A stretch of 64,000 bases of DNA from Leucobacter sp. CX169 (GCF_017161405.1 NZ_CP071051.1:1-64000), one strand, 5' to 3'; positions 52,733 through 62,604 are shown, counted from the stretch's first letter. Numbers and translations: made by a program. Notes: generated by a model not told the origin, from the sequence alone.

Positions 52733-53953
52733 ATGAAGATGACACGAAGAAACGCCCGTCTGGGCGCCATCGCAGCCGCTGCAGGAGTTGCCCTGCTCGC
52801 TGCGGGCTGCAGCACAACCTCAGGCGAAGCTCCCGGAGCAGTCGCCACTGACGTCACGACGAGTGACGCGCACGACGCCGAGGGGCGAGTCGCCATCTCG
52901 TACGAGGGCGGAATCGCCCTGCTCGATGCGAAAACTCTCGAGGTGGTTGACGAGTTCAGTACGGAGGACTTCACTCGCCTGAACCCTGCGGGTGACGGCC
53001 GCCACGTGGTCGTGACCACCACCGCGGGGTTCCAATTGCTCGACACCGTGACGCCTGCACTCACCGACCTCGTGGTGCCCGCGACGGCCGCGGGGCACGT
53101 GGTGCGGCACGCCGGCAACACGGTGCTCTTCGACGACGGCACCGGAGTCACGACCGTACTGAACACTGCGGCGCTCGCCGAGGTCGGGGACGCGCTGCCG
53201 GAGGCCACAACCTACACCGCCGATTCTTCCCATCACGGGGTGTCAATCGTGCTCACGGACGGCACACTCGTGACCACTGTCGGGGACGAGACATCACGGA
53301 GCGGGGCGCACGCGCTCGAGTCACACGGGGACCACTGGGACGAGATCGCTTCGAGCGATGCGTGCCCCGGGATCCATGGCGAGGGAACCGCGGCCGACGA
53401 GGCCGTGGTGTTTGGGTGCGAGGACGGTGCACTCCTCTACCAGGACGGGGCATTTGAGAAGTTCGACGCCCCTGATGAGTTCGGGCGCATGGGGAACGCA
53501 TTCGTCTCGGAGACCAGCCCCATTGTGGTGGGAGACTACAAGTCCGATCCTGATGCCGAGGGGTACCTGTTGGGATCTGTCGCGCTGATTGACACCGAAG
53601 CCAAGAGCTTCGAAGTGGTGGAGCTGCCCGAGAACGTGCGCTACACGTTCCGCGATGTAGTGCGTGGACCCAATGATCTGGCGTACATCCTCTCGACCGA
53701 TGGCTCCATACACGTGCTTGATCCGACAACGGGCGACATCATGGACGAGTTCCCCGTGATCGACCCGTGGGATGGCCCGGTCGACTGGCAGGATGCGCAC
53801 CCGGCGATCGTCGCGAACGGCGAGACCGCGTATGTGACTGAACCGGCAACACACACCGTTCACGCGGTGGATCTCACAACTGGGAAGATTACGGCGTCTG
53901 TTGCCCTTGATCAGGTGCCGAATGAGATCGCGGTGACGCTCGGCGCGCACTGA
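52733..53953 (+). CDS. aztD: AztD-like zinc chaperone lipoprotein, second copy
   Basis: 406 residues. Lipobox LAAGC (Cys about 26). Beta-propeller-like repeats (ISYEGGIALLDAKTLEVVDEF, ILSTDGSIHVLDPTTGDI) and the His/Asp cluster SHGDHWDEI (about 202-210), typical of AztD; a Cys pair (SSDACPG, VFGCEDG) matches the family disulfide. Only distantly similar to the copy at 50499. ATG is preceded by AGAAAGAAG. Confidence 0.82.
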   Translation: MKMTRRNARLGAIAAAAGVALLAAGCSTTSGEAPGAVATDVTTSDAHDAEGRVAISYEGGIALLDAKTLEVVDEFSTEDFTRLNPAGDGRHVVVTTTAGFQLLDTVTPALTDLVVPATAAGHVVRHAGNTVLFDDGTGVTTVLNTAALAEVGDALPEATTYTADSSHHGVSIVLTDGTLVTTVGDETSRSGAHALESHGDHWDEIASSDACPGIHGEGTAADEAVVFGCEDGALLYQDGAFEKFDAPDEFGRMGNAFVSETSPIVVGDYKSDPDAEGYLLGSVALIDTEAKSFEVVELPENVRYTFRDVVRGPNDLAYILSTDGSIHVLDPTTGDIMDEFPVIDPWDGPVDWQDAHPAIVANGETAYVTEPATHTVHAVDLTTGKITASVALDQVPNEIAVTLGAH

Positions 53954-54003
53954 GGAATACCTGCCGAGTGCGGGATGGGACTATTGCAGCAATAGAAAGA
54001 GAC

Positions 54004-54047
54004 TTGCGGCCCGGTACATCAGCTTGCGCTGGTGTACCGGGCCGCAA
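54004..54047 (+). terminator. Terminator after the zinc operon
   Basis: TTGCGGCCCGGTACA pairs perfectly with TGTACCGGGCCGCAA, with an inner CAGC/GCTG extension and small loop. Placed 50 bp after the last azt gene. The rest of 53954-54149 is empty. Confidence 0.8.
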
Positions 54048-54149
54048 TCGCGCGTAGGGCGTCACAGGAGCGCTCGCCCGTCGAGAAGAAACTGCCGAGT
54101 CTCGGATCGATTGCGTGGAACTGAGAGCCGCGGAAAGGAAAGCAGCTCG

Positions 54150-55388
54150 TTAGTGACCGTGACGCAGAGCCGCTGGCGGCGAATCGGCTTCGAGGTCTAT
54201 GTGCGAAGGGGCCTTGCTGAAGAGCACTGAGAACGCTGTCGTCACCGGCATTGCGAGAACGAGCCCGGTCGCTCCGATGAGTGTACGGATGACCTCCTGC
54301 GCAATTTGTTCGCTCGTGATGAGCTCCAGAAGATCTCTGGGGTAGGTGTAGAGCAGCAAGAGCACGACAAGCATTGATCCGGTGTAGGCGAACACCAGCG
54401 TGTAAATACTCGATGCAATGTGATCTCTGCCCACTCGCATCGCCGAGGCGTAGATGCGGCGTTTGGAGAGATGGGGATTCAGTGCGCGCATCTCCCAGAC
54501 GGCAGACGCTTGAGAGACGGTGATGTCGTTCAGCACCCCCAAGCCCGCAATCACAATGGTTGCGGTGAGGAGGTCACTCATCCTGAGACCGGGTATCGCG
54601 ACCATGAGGATGGTGTCCTCCGTTGACCCGATCCCGGTGAATCTGAGCCATCTGGTCACCCACAGCCCGGCAACTGCAGTGAACAGAATCCCGAAGACGG
54701 AGCCGAACAACGCCGCAGTCGTGCGATGTGAGACGCCGTGCGCGAGGTACAGCACAACAATCATGATCCCTATGGATCCGACTGATGCAACGAGGACAGG
54801 TGGCTTGCCAGCCAGAATGGCCGGGAGCACAAAGGTGACGAGGAGCGCAATTGCGATTGCGACACCGACGAGTGAAAGCGCTCCTCGCCACCTACCCACG
54901 GCAATCACAATGGCCACGAATGCGAGCGCGACGAACACCATCGGAGCACCACGCGGGTAATCGTAAAACGCGTACGTCGGCTTCGCGTCCGGCATGGATT
55001 GCGGCGCGTACTCGACGAGCTTCACGGTGTCGCCCTCGTGAGGTGGGCGCTGGGCACTTTGCCGGTCATCAAGTGTGAACGTGACTGTCTCTCCGACGGG
55101 GAGGGTGGCGCGCACAACCGTGCACTCGGCACCACCTTCAGGTGCGGTCACTTCCGCCTGCGGCATTCCGTCGTCGGCGCAGGCGACTGGTTCTGAGGAG
55201 GAGACCCGGGCCGTGACGATAGTTCCCTCAGCGCCACTGGAATGCGCAGCCGGCGAGACCTGGCCAGATTGAGGCCACAGTAAGAGCATCGACGCGACTG
55301 TCGCCAGCAGGATGACCCCAACAATTGCCGAAAGAGTGACCGGGAGAATCCAACGGCGAGAGATGGAAACAGATTCAGCGTCGCTCAT
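54150..55388 (-). CDS. YibE/F family membrane protein
   Basis: 412 residues. One N-terminal membrane segment (about 14-38) and an extracytoplasmic domain (about 45-145) are followed by seven or eight membrane segments with the family blocks LNDITVSQASAVWEM and SSIYTLVFAYTGSMLVVLLLL. Function of YibE/F proteins is unknown; transport is suspected. It is a single gene on the minus strand. The 142 bp between it and the lysR-type gene hold nothing. Confidence 0.87.
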   Translation of the reverse strand: MSDAESVSISRRWILPVTLSAIVGVILLATVASMLLLWPQSGQVSPAAHSSGAEGTIVTARVSSSEPVACADDGMPQAEVTAPEGGAECTVVRATLPVGETVTFTLDDRQSAQRPPHEGDTVKLVEYAPQSMPDAKPTYAFYDYPRGAPMVFVALAFVAIVIAVGRWRGALSLVGVAIAIALLVTFVLPAILAGKPPVLVASVGSIGIMIVVLYLAHGVSHRTTAALFGSVFGILFTAVAGLWVTRWLRFTGIGSTEDTILMVAIPGLRMSDLLTATIVIAGLGVLNDITVSQASAVWEMRALNPHLSKRRIYASAMRVGRDHIASSIYTLVFAYTGSMLVVLLLLYTYPRDLLELITSEQIAQEVIRTLIGATGLVLAMPVTTAFSVLFSKAPSHIDLEADSPPAALRHGH

Positions 55389-55530
55389 ACAACCAATCTA
55401 ATGAAGCTCGTTGCTCACCGCGGGCTGCTCGGTCTGCCAGCCGCAGATCGTCACGACTTCTTCGCGCGGGCGTTCCCGTCGCCGAGAATGACCTCGCCTC
55501 TGGCGACGACCCCCTACTGACGCTCGGCGA

Positions 55531-56499
55531 TCAGCTCGATGATGCTGCGTTTGCGCGATCGAACGGCAGATCGGGCGTAACCGAGGCGCCTGCTCGACCA
55601 AAGCCGCCGAGCTTTTCCACCGCGAAATCGAGCAGCGCCGATGCGCGGGGCGTGAGGTTCATGTCCTCAGGCCAAATCCCCACCATGTGGGTGATCGTGA
55701 CTGGTGGGTCGAGGGGTCGAATGACAAAGGGACGCCCCTCGGGGCCGGTCGAAAGCCGGTTGGGCCGTGACATCAGGAGACCGTAGCCGAGGCCCCGGCC
55801 CACGAGCGCCTCGACCAGTCCGATCTCGGACACGCTGACAGCGATCTTGGGTTCGAGACCGCGCGCAGCGAACGCGTCGATGACGTTGACCGTGCCGGGC
55901 GTCGCATAGAACTGGATGAACGGCTCGTCGGCAAGGTCCGAGAGATCAACGGTGTCAGCGGATGCGAGGGGATGCTCCGGATGCAGATGGACCTCGAGCT
56001 CGGTGGCGTAGATCTTGCGCCGGCGGTACCCGACCGGCAGAGACACGTCGAGTAGGAGGGCGACATCGAGGTGACCCGCCTCGAGGGCAGAAAGGAGCTC
56101 TTCATTCGTGCCCACCATGACCTCGAGCTGCACTCCCGGGTGGCGCTGGGGAAAGCCCTCGAGTAGCTCGGGCACCACGCTCGTGGCGAACGTCGAGTAG
56201 CAGCCGAGTTTCACCGGGCCCCGGAGCTCGTCTCCTTGTCCCATGCCGAGCAGCAGCTCTCGCGTGTCCGTGACAATCTGGCGGGCCTGCGCGGCGAATT
56301 GCTGGCCAGTCGGGGTGAGGGTGAGCCCACGCGCCTTGCGGCGCACGCACAATTGCTCGCCGACTGCACGTTCAATGGCGGTGACGGCCTGTGACAGCGC
56401 GGATTCCGAGATATGCAGATGGGCCGCGGCTGCACTGAGCGTGGTGAAATTCGGGAGCGCCGCGAACAGTTCAAGCTGCCTCAGACTCACGTCGGACAC
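55531..56499 (-). CDS. LysR-family transcriptional regulator
   Basis: 322 residues. N-terminal winged HTH (SLRQLELFAALPNFTTLSAA, ISESALSQAVTAIERAVG) and effector-binding domain (about 90-300). GTG 56499 has AAGAGG five bases upstream; other in-frame starts lie 8 and 13 codons earlier. It is divergent from the MHS transporter gene, and LysR proteins usually control the divergent operon in response to its substrate. Confidence 0.9.
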   Translation of the reverse strand: MSDVSLRQLELFAALPNFTTLSAAAAHLHISESALSQAVTAIERAVGEQLCVRRKARGLTLTPTGQQFAAQARQIVTDTRELLLGMGQGDELRGPVKLGCYSTFATSVVPELLEGFPQRHPGVQLEVMVGTNEELLSALEAGHLDVALLLDVSLPVGYRRRKIYATELEVHLHPEHPLASADTVDLSDLADEPFIQFYATPGTVNVIDAFAARGLEPKIAVSVSEIGLVEALVGRGLGYGLLMSRPNRLSTGPEGRPFVIRPLDPPVTITHMVGIWPEDMNLTPRASALLDFAVEKLGGFGRAGASVTPDLPFDRANAASSS

Positions 56500-56634
56500 G
56501 GCCACCTCTTCTCGCGGAAACATCTTCAGTTTAGCCAAAGTACATCTTCATATTACTGTGATTTACATGTAGAGATGGGCCCCTCAGTATTGACACGAAC
56601 AGCTTCCCAATCCCCGTGTGCTGGAGGGGCAACA

Positions 56635-58032
56635 ATGACGTTAGGGACAACGATGACCGCTTCACTTTCCCCCGGGAAACCAAACTCTCAGCGCCGGATC
56701 GCCTTCGCGACAATCATCGGCACGACGATCGAGTGGTACGACTTCTTCATCTACGCGATGAGCGCGAGCCTCGTGTTCGCGCAGCTCTTCTTCCAGCCTG
56801 CGGGCGAAGAGATCGGGCTGCTGCTCTCATTTGCGACGGTCGGCATCTCGTTCCTGTTCCGCCCACTCGGAGCATTCCTCGCCGGACACTTCGGCGACAT
56901 CATTGGACGGCGCGCAATGCTGGTCCTCACGCTCGTACTGATGGGTGTGGCGACGACGCTGATCGGCCTGCTGCCCACCTACTCGCAGATCGGCGTCACC
57001 GCACCGATCCTGCTGCTCTTCCTGCGCATCCTTCAGGGTCTCTCGGCCGGCGGCGAATGGGGCGGCGCGGTCCTCATGGCCGTTGAGCACGCCCCGGCGA
57101 ACCGTCGCGGTCGCGCAGGATCCTGGCCGCAGCTTGGAGTCCCGCTCGGCTTCCTGCTCGCATCGGGCATGACGGCCCTAATGACCGGTGTCATCTCACC
57201 GGGTGAGGCCTACCTCGAGTGGGGATGGCGCGTGCCGTTCCTGCTCAGCGTCGTGCTCATTGTTGTCGGCTTCGTCGTGCGCCGTTCGGTCGACGAGAGC
57301 CCGGTGTTTGCGGAGATCGCCAAGCGCGGCAAGCAGGCCAGTGTTCCGATCGTGTCGCTTTTCAAAAGCCACTGGCACCTCGTGTTGCTTGCAGCACTCG
57401 TGTTCGCCGGGAACGGCACGCTCGGGTACATGACCACCGGCGGGTTCCTGAACAACTATGCGATCAACGTGCAGGGCTTGAACACTCCAGTAGTGCTGCT
57501 CGCCGCATCAGCCGCCGCGGTCGTGTGGTTCTTCTCGACCCTCCTTGCGGGGTACCTGTCCGATGTGATCGGGCGACGAAACACCTTCCTGGTCGGCTTC
57601 GCGTTGCAGGCGGCTATCGTCTTCCCGATCTTCTGGCTCGTCGACAACGGAGGGCTGCCCGGGCTCTACACGGCACTCATTCTCATCTCGTCCGCTCTCG
57701 GGCTCACCTATGGCCCGCTAGCGGCCTGGTACTCAGAGATTTTCCCCGCATCGGTGCGCTTCTCGGGTGTTTCGATCTCGTACGCGGTGGGCGCGATCCT
57801 CGGTGGGGCGTTCGCCCCCATGATCGCGCAGATGCTCCTCGAAGCCACAGGGACGACTGCCGCCGTCTCTGGGTACCTCCTCGCCGCATCCCTCGTCGGA
57901 GGCGCGGCGACACTGTGCCTGCGTGATCGCTCGGGCATCCCGCTCGGCCCCGATCACGAAGCGGAGCAGGCGAGCGGAGCCACGATGTTCTCCTCACCGG
58001 CGGTCGCCCGTGAGCTCGTCGAAAAGCGATAG
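56635..58032 (+). CDS. MHS-family MFS transporter
   Basis: 465 residues, 12 membrane segments. Metabolite:H+ symporter marks: GTTIEWYDFFIYA near the N-terminus, HFGDIIGRRAML, LQGLSAGGEWGGA and LSDVIGRRNTF. ATG 56635 follows GGAGGGG. Family members import shikimate, betaine, proline or aromatic acids. With the FAD monooxygenase 39 bp downstream, an aromatic acid is the best guess. Confidence 0.88.
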   Translation: MTLGTTMTASLSPGKPNSQRRIAFATIIGTTIEWYDFFIYAMSASLVFAQLFFQPAGEEIGLLLSFATVGISFLFRPLGAFLAGHFGDIIGRRAMLVLTLVLMGVATTLIGLLPTYSQIGVTAPILLLFLRILQGLSAGGEWGGAVLMAVEHAPANRRGRAGSWPQLGVPLGFLLASGMTALMTGVISPGEAYLEWGWRVPFLLSVVLIVVGFVVRRSVDESPVFAEIAKRGKQASVPIVSLFKSHWHLVLLAALVFAGNGTLGYMTTGGFLNNYAINVQGLNTPVVLLAASAAAVVWFFSTLLAGYLSDVIGRRNTFLVGFALQAAIVFPIFWLVDNGGLPGLYTALILISSALGLTYGPLAAWYSEIFPASVRFSGVSISYAVGAILGGAFAPMIAQMLLEATGTTAAVSGYLLAASLVGGAATLCLRDRSGIPLGPDHEAEQASGATMFSSPAVARELVEKR

Positions 58033-58071
58033 GGAATCACCCGTGTTGCGTAGTCCAGGCAAGGAGAACTC

Positions 58072-59292
58072 ATGGTGAGTCAGACCACCAGAATTGCAGT
58101 CATCGGCGGCGGGATGGGCGGGCTCACCGCAGCAATCGCGCTGACGCGGATCGCCGGTGTGCAGGTCACGGTGTTCGAGCAGGCGAGCAAGCTCGGCGAG
58201 GTGGGCGCGGGCGTGACCGTTGCACCGAATGCCGCGCGCGTTCTCGACACGCTCGGCGTCCTCGAGAAGATCAAGGAGCTGGGAGCCGTCCCCGACGGGC
58301 ACGGGGTGTACCTGGACGCGATGGGCAAGATGGTCACGGACGCGGCATGGGAAGATTCGGCAAAGCAGTATCAGAACATCGGAATGTACCGGCCGGACCT
58401 CATCAATGCACTGGCGGAAGGAGTCGATCCTGAGTCGATCCGTCTCGGCCACCGGCTGACGTCCGTTCAGGCACTGGAATCGGGTGTTCGCGTCGAGTTC
58501 GAAAACGGGGTGCACGAGGAGTTCGACGCCGTGGTGGGGGCAGACGGCATCCACTCGGTGGTGCGGAAGGCCGTGGATCAGCACCCTGAGCCCGTGTACT
58601 CCGGATACATCGTCTATCGCGGGGTCATTGACGCGTCGCGTCTTCCCGAAGACTGGCCAATGATTAGCCAGGTGTGGATGGGCGACAACCGGCACTTCAT
58701 GTGTTACCCGCTGCAGCAACGGAACCTCTTCAACTTTGTCGCAGGCATTCCGAGCGACCGGCCCCTCAACGGACCCTGGTCTGGCCCGGCGGAGGTGAGC
58801 GAACTCGCCGCGGAGTTTGCGGGCGACGGCTGGGACCCGAAGCTCCAACACTTCATCGGTCTCATTGACAAGACCTTCTGGTGGGGCCTCTTCGACCACG
58901 AACCCCTCACCAACTGGTCACGAGGGCCGATCGCCTTGCTGGGCGACGCGGCGCACACGATGCTGCCGCACCAGGGGCAGGGAGTGAACCAGGCGATCGA
59001 AGACAGCATGGCGCTCGCCACATTCCTGGCGGCCGCCGAGAACGTGTCCGACATCCCCGAGGCCTTCCGGCGCTACACCGCAGTCCGCATGCAGCGCACC
59101 GCGATTCTGCAGAATGGGTCTCGCAGATCTGGCGCAATGTTCGACGCGCAATACGAGTTTGCGGACCTCGCGAAGCGCGACGCTGATATTCGCGTCGGTC
59201 GGGACTTCCGCCGAAGCGCGGTGTTTGACTACGACGCGCAGAAGGTCGCAGAACAGGCGCTCAACCGATTCAGGAGGATCTCGGTCGCATGA
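58072..59292 (+). CDS. FAD-dependent aromatic-acid monooxygenase-like protein
   Basis: 406 residues of the salicylate/3-hydroxybenzoate hydroxylase family. FAD-binding GGGMGGLTAAIAL (about 13-25), DG motif VVGADGIHSVVRK and GD motif IALLGDAAHTMLPHQGQG. Adds one oxygen atom to an aromatic ring using NAD(P)H. Start ATG follows AAGGAG. Its end overlaps the next gene by 4 bp. The exact substrate is unknown. Confidence 0.88.
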   Translation: MVSQTTRIAVIGGGMGGLTAAIALTRIAGVQVTVFEQASKLGEVGAGVTVAPNAARVLDTLGVLEKIKELGAVPDGHGVYLDAMGKMVTDAAWEDSAKQYQNIGMYRPDLINALAEGVDPESIRLGHRLTSVQALESGVRVEFENGVHEEFDAVVGADGIHSVVRKAVDQHPEPVYSGYIVYRGVIDASRLPEDWPMISQVWMGDNRHFMCYPLQQRNLFNFVAGIPSDRPLNGPWSGPAEVSELAAEFAGDGWDPKLQHFIGLIDKTFWWGLFDHEPLTNWSRGPIALLGDAAHTMLPHQGQGVNQAIEDSMALATFLAAAENVSDIPEAFRRYTAVRMQRTAILQNGSRRSGAMFDAQYEFADLAKRDADIRVGRDFRRSAVFDYDAQKVAEQALNRFRRISVA

Positions 59293-59909
59293 CAACGGTC
59301 AGCATTATTGGGAGCGGCAAGATGGGCGCCGCGATTGCAGAAGTCGCGGACCGTGCGGGAGCGGGTGTGCAAATCCTCAAGCGCAGTGCGACGAGCCCCT
59401 CCGCGGCCCGCTCGGGGTTCGAGTACAGCGTGATGGGGGACAAGCTCGCCGGCGATCTCGTAGTCCTTGCTGTCCCCAGCGCGGCCTACCCGAGCATTCT
59501 CGAGCACTATCGGGAGCAGCTCAGTAGCCGAGTGGTCATCGACATCAGCAATCCCATCGACTTCTCTACGTACGACGAGTTGAAGTCTCCGGCAGATTCC
59601 TCCACTGCCGCCGAGCTCGCCCAGATGCTTCCCGAGGGTGCATCGGTGGTGAAGGCGTTCAACGTCAATCTCGGCGATACACTCACCTCGGGCACGAACG
59701 GCACGACACCCACGACAGTCTTGTTCGCCGGCGACTACGCCGACGCGAAGATCGCGGTCGCGACACTGATCGAGGCGGCAGGAATGCGCGCTGTCGACGT
59801 CGGCCCGTTGACTCGCGCGAGGGAGCTCGAGGCGATGGGGTTTCTCCAGATCATCATGGCGGCGCTCGGGAAGACGCGCTACGAGTCAGGATTCACGCTG
59901 CTGGCGTAA
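59289..59909 (+). CDS. NADPH-dependent F420-reductase-like oxidoreductase
   Basis: 206 residues. N-terminal Rossmann fold VSIIGSGKMGAAIAEVADRAG, ALAVPSAAY-like LAVPSAAYP, DISNPIDF and KAFNVN, characteristic of the F420:NADPH oxidoreductase family. Translationally coupled to the monooxygenase (ATG within its stop). It may supply reducing power or simply act on the product. Confidence 0.82.
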   Translation: MTTVSIIGSGKMGAAIAEVADRAGAGVQILKRSATSPSAARSGFEYSVMGDKLAGDLVVLAVPSAAYPSILEHYREQLSSRVVIDISNPIDFSTYDELKSPADSSTAAELAQMLPEGASVVKAFNVNLGDTLTSGTNGTTPTTVLFAGDYADAKIAVATLIEAAGMRAVDVGPLTRARELEAMGFLQIIMAALGKTRYESGFTLLA

Positions 59910-59966
59910 GGCCTCGGATGCGTCGTCGACGCATGATGAAACCGGTGTCGGGGCCGGGTCCGTTGC

Positions 59967-60947
59967 CTAGGTGCCCTGGCTGACCACTGAGCGGAGTGCG
60001 GGCTCGAGCTCGGGCCAGACGAACTGATAGCCGCTTGCCCGCAGCACCTCCGGCTCGACCCAGCGACTCTTGAGCACGAGCTCCGGCTCGGTGCGCAGCA
60101 ACCACATCGCCGGCTCAAGCATCCACCGAAACGCGGGCAGCCCGATCCTGCGGTGCACCACCCGGCGCATGGTGGCCATGAGCTCGGCGTTGTTGGAGAC
60201 GCCGGGAGAGGCCAGGTTGACGGGGCCCGAGATCTCTTCGTGCTCGATGAGGTGATCGATGGCGCCGACCACGTCGTCGATGTGGATCCAGCTGAAGCGC
60301 TGCTTTCCGCGGGATCGGCGAGAGTGCGCTGCCTCCGCGGTGGGGGCCGGGCCGATGCCGCGGTAGCGACGGTGACCGAACCACCAGCCGTCGTGCTGCG
60401 GCCCACCCAAGCCGAGTCGGGCGAGGCGCAGCAGCATGCTGGTAGCGGGGCCATCGCCGAGAACGATCGACATTCTGAGGGCGACGCGACGAGTGTGCGG
60501 GAGGGGCGCCGCGAAGAACTCGTGCTCCCAGTTCCGGGCCACATCCACGGAGAAACCGGCGCCCAGCTCACCACGATCCTCGTTCATCGGCCGGTCCATC
60601 GAGTACCGGTAGATCGTCGAAGTACTGGCGTTCAGCCAGATCGCGGGCGGGTGCTCCGCCTGCTCGATTGCTGCGCCGAGGGTGGCCGTCGTGCTGAGGC
60701 GGGAGCGTAGGATCTCGTCGCGATTGCGGCGCGTGTAGCGGCAGTTGACGCTCTTTCCAGCGAGGTTGATGACGACCGCGGCTCCGTCGATCAGCCGGGT
60801 GATGGCCCCCTGGTCGTTCCAGCTGGCGTCCGGTCCGTGGCGGCCGACGCACCGGACCTCGAACCCGCGCTCGCTGAACTCTTCGACCATACGCTGCCCG
60901 ATGAAACCGGATGCGCCGGTGATGACGACTCGGGGAGGTGGGGTCAT
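59967..60947 (-). CDS. TIGR01777 family NAD-dependent epimerase
   Basis: 326 residues. N-terminal NAD(P) motif VVITGASGFIGQRMVEEF, then LAGKSVNCRYTRRNRDEILRSR typical of the YfcH/SDR39U1 group, and a C-terminal DUF1731 segment (GLPAFRWMLEPAMWLLRTEPELVLKSRWVEP). Usual length is about 300. The physiological substrate is unknown. It is convergent with the previous gene and followed 9 bp upstream by the ArsR-type regulator. Confidence 0.88.
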   Translation of the reverse strand: MTPPPRVVITGASGFIGQRMVEEFSERGFEVRCVGRHGPDASWNDQGAITRLIDGAAVVINLAGKSVNCRYTRRNRDEILRSRLSTTATLGAAIEQAEHPPAIWLNASTSTIYRYSMDRPMNEDRGELGAGFSVDVARNWEHEFFAAPLPHTRRVALRMSIVLGDGPATSMLLRLARLGLGGPQHDGWWFGHRRYRGIGPAPTAEAAHSRRSRGKQRFSWIHIDDVVGAIDHLIEHEEISGPVNLASPGVSNNAELMATMRRVVHRRIGLPAFRWMLEPAMWLLRTEPELVLKSRWVEPEVLRASGYQFVWPELEPALRSVVSQGT

Positions 60948-60956
60948 GCCTTCAAT

Positions 60957-61304
60957 CTAACGGCCCGACTCTGGCGCAACGCGGGAGTCGGACGCTGCGA
61001 AAAGGATGGCATCGAGCAGCCCGGGAAAGCGCGCGTCGAGCTCTTCCCTGCGCAAAGAAAGCCGTCGGCCCCGGCCGTTCGCGTCATTGCGAATGACGCC
61101 CGATTCCCGCAGCACCTTCATGAGGTGTGACTTCGTGGATTTCGGCATGCCCGGGTCGCTGAGCGTGCACTCGGCCATGTCGAGGGGCCCGCTGGATAGT
61201 TGACGGGCGATCGCGAGGCGTTCGGGGTCGCTCAGCGCGAAGAGCACGTGGTGCAACTCGATCTCTGCGGGGGCAGGGTGCATGAGCACCGTCGGGCTGG
61301 TCAT
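60957..61304 (-). CDS. ArsR-type winged-helix regulator
   Basis: 115 residues from ATG 61304. Winged HTH: HHVLFALSDPERLAIARQLS, ..GMPKSTKSHLMKVLRESGVI.., NGRGRRLSLRREELD. No clear metal-binding cysteine cluster. A GTG at 61340 would add 12 residues; neither start has a good ribosome site. It is divergent from the MFS gene, which it may repress. The spacer has AGTTCGAAAAACTTCGAACT, a candidate operator with TTCGAA repeats near 61360-61380. Confidence 0.82.
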   Translation of the reverse strand: MTSPTVLMHPAPAEIELHHVLFALSDPERLAIARQLSSGPLDMAECTLSDPGMPKSTKSHLMKVLRESGVIRNDANGRGRRLSLRREELDARFPGLLDAILFAASDSRVAPESGR

Positions 61305-61401
61305 GGTTCGAGAATAGTTGAACCACCCGTCAAGTGTCACTACACTCTAAAACTTGAGCAGTTCGAAAAACTTCGAACTTTAGGGCGAGCGGAGAACAGC
61401 G

Positions 61402-62598
61402 GTGGCGGCAAGGGCAGGCCTCGAAGCACAGGGCCGGAGCACGCGGTGGGGGTTCACCCTCTCGATCGTGTCCATCACCGCGATGATGGCGGGCGCGAGC
61501 GCGCCGTCCCCGTTCTACCCCGTGCTCGCTGAAGCGATCGGCTTCGACGCCGTCGCCATCACGATGATCTTTGCGATCTACGCGCTCACGTTGCTGCTCA
61601 CCCTCTTGATTGCGGGGTCGCTGTCCGATCACATTGGACGGCGCCCGGTCGCGAGTGTGGGGCTCGTGCTCCTCGCTGCCAGCGTCTTCATCTTCTGGCA
61701 CGCGGATACGGTCCCTCTGTTGGTGATCGCGCGAGTCGTGCAGGGGGTCGCGAGCGGGTTGCTGCTCTCCGCCGTATCGGCGGCGATCACCGACTTCGAA
61801 CCGCCGTCGCGCCCAGGATCCGCCGCCGTTTGGAACGCCGTGGCCCCAATGGTCGGGCTGGGGCTCGGTGCGCTCGCGGCCGGCGTTGTCCTCGACCTTT
61901 TCAGCCACGCCCTGGCCGTTATTTTCGCGCCACTCGTCGTGCTGTACCTGGTCCTCGCGGTCCTCTTCTGGTTCATCCCTGAGACGGCCCCGCGTAAACC
62001 CGGCGCGATCCGCTCATTACGGTTCAAACTGACGGTTCCTGAATCGATGCGTGGGGACTTCTTGCGCGGGGCACCCGCAATCTTCGCCGGCTGGGCCACG
62101 GGCGGATTGTTCCTCTCGCTCGGCGCCAACATCGTCCACACCGAGCTGGGCGGACAGGCCCACGCCTGGCAGGGACTCTCTGTCGGCGTGCTTGCCGGTT
62201 CAGGAGCGGTCGCCGCGTTCCTTCTGCGCCGACGGTCAGCACGCACGATCTCGATCTACGGCACGGCCGCGCTCGCGGTCGGGACGGCGCTGTCACTGCT
62301 CGCCCTCGCTGCAGGATCCCTGCCCGCCTACCTCCTCGCCGTAGCGGTGACCGGGTCTGGTTTCGGCACCGCCTTCTTTGGGGTGGTCAGTTCGCTTGCG
62401 CCACACATCCCCGCGACCGAACGCGCAGATGTGTTCGCGGTGATCTTTCTGGTTTCCTACCTGGCATTCGGAATCCCGACCGTGATCGCCGGCGCCCTCG
62501 TGCCGGTGTTCGGCTTGACCGCGGTGACCTACGGGTATGGGGCGGTGGTGATCGTGCTCGCGGGTCTTGCGAGCCTGCTCAGGGTGCGACGACAGTAA
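61402..62598 (+). CDS. MFS efflux-type transporter
   Basis: 398 residues, 12 membrane segments. Motif A GSLSDHIGRRPVASVG (about 73-88), drug-transporter-like motif RVVQGVASGLLLSAV, and APSPFYPVLAEAIGF at the first periplasmic loop. Start is GTG with GAGCGGAG upstream. The divergent ArsR-type gene suggests substrate-inducible efflux. Confidence 0.86.
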   Translation: MAARAGLEAQGRSTRWGFTLSIVSITAMMAGASAPSPFYPVLAEAIGFDAVAITMIFAIYALTLLLTLLIAGSLSDHIGRRPVASVGLVLLAASVFIFWHADTVPLLVIARVVQGVASGLLLSAVSAAITDFEPPSRPGSAAVWNAVAPMVGLGLGALAAGVVLDLFSHALAVIFAPLVVLYLVLAVLFWFIPETAPRKPGAIRSLRFKLTVPESMRGDFLRGAPAIFAGWATGGLFLSLGANIVHTELGGQAHAWQGLSVGVLAGSGAVAAFLLRRRSARTISIYGTAALAVGTALSLLALAAGSLPAYLLAVAVTGSGFGTAFFGVVSSLAPHIPATERADVFAVIFLVSYLAFGIPTVIAGALVPVFGLTAVTYGYGAVVIVLAGLASLLRVRRQ

Positions 62599-62604
62599 CG
62601 TCGG

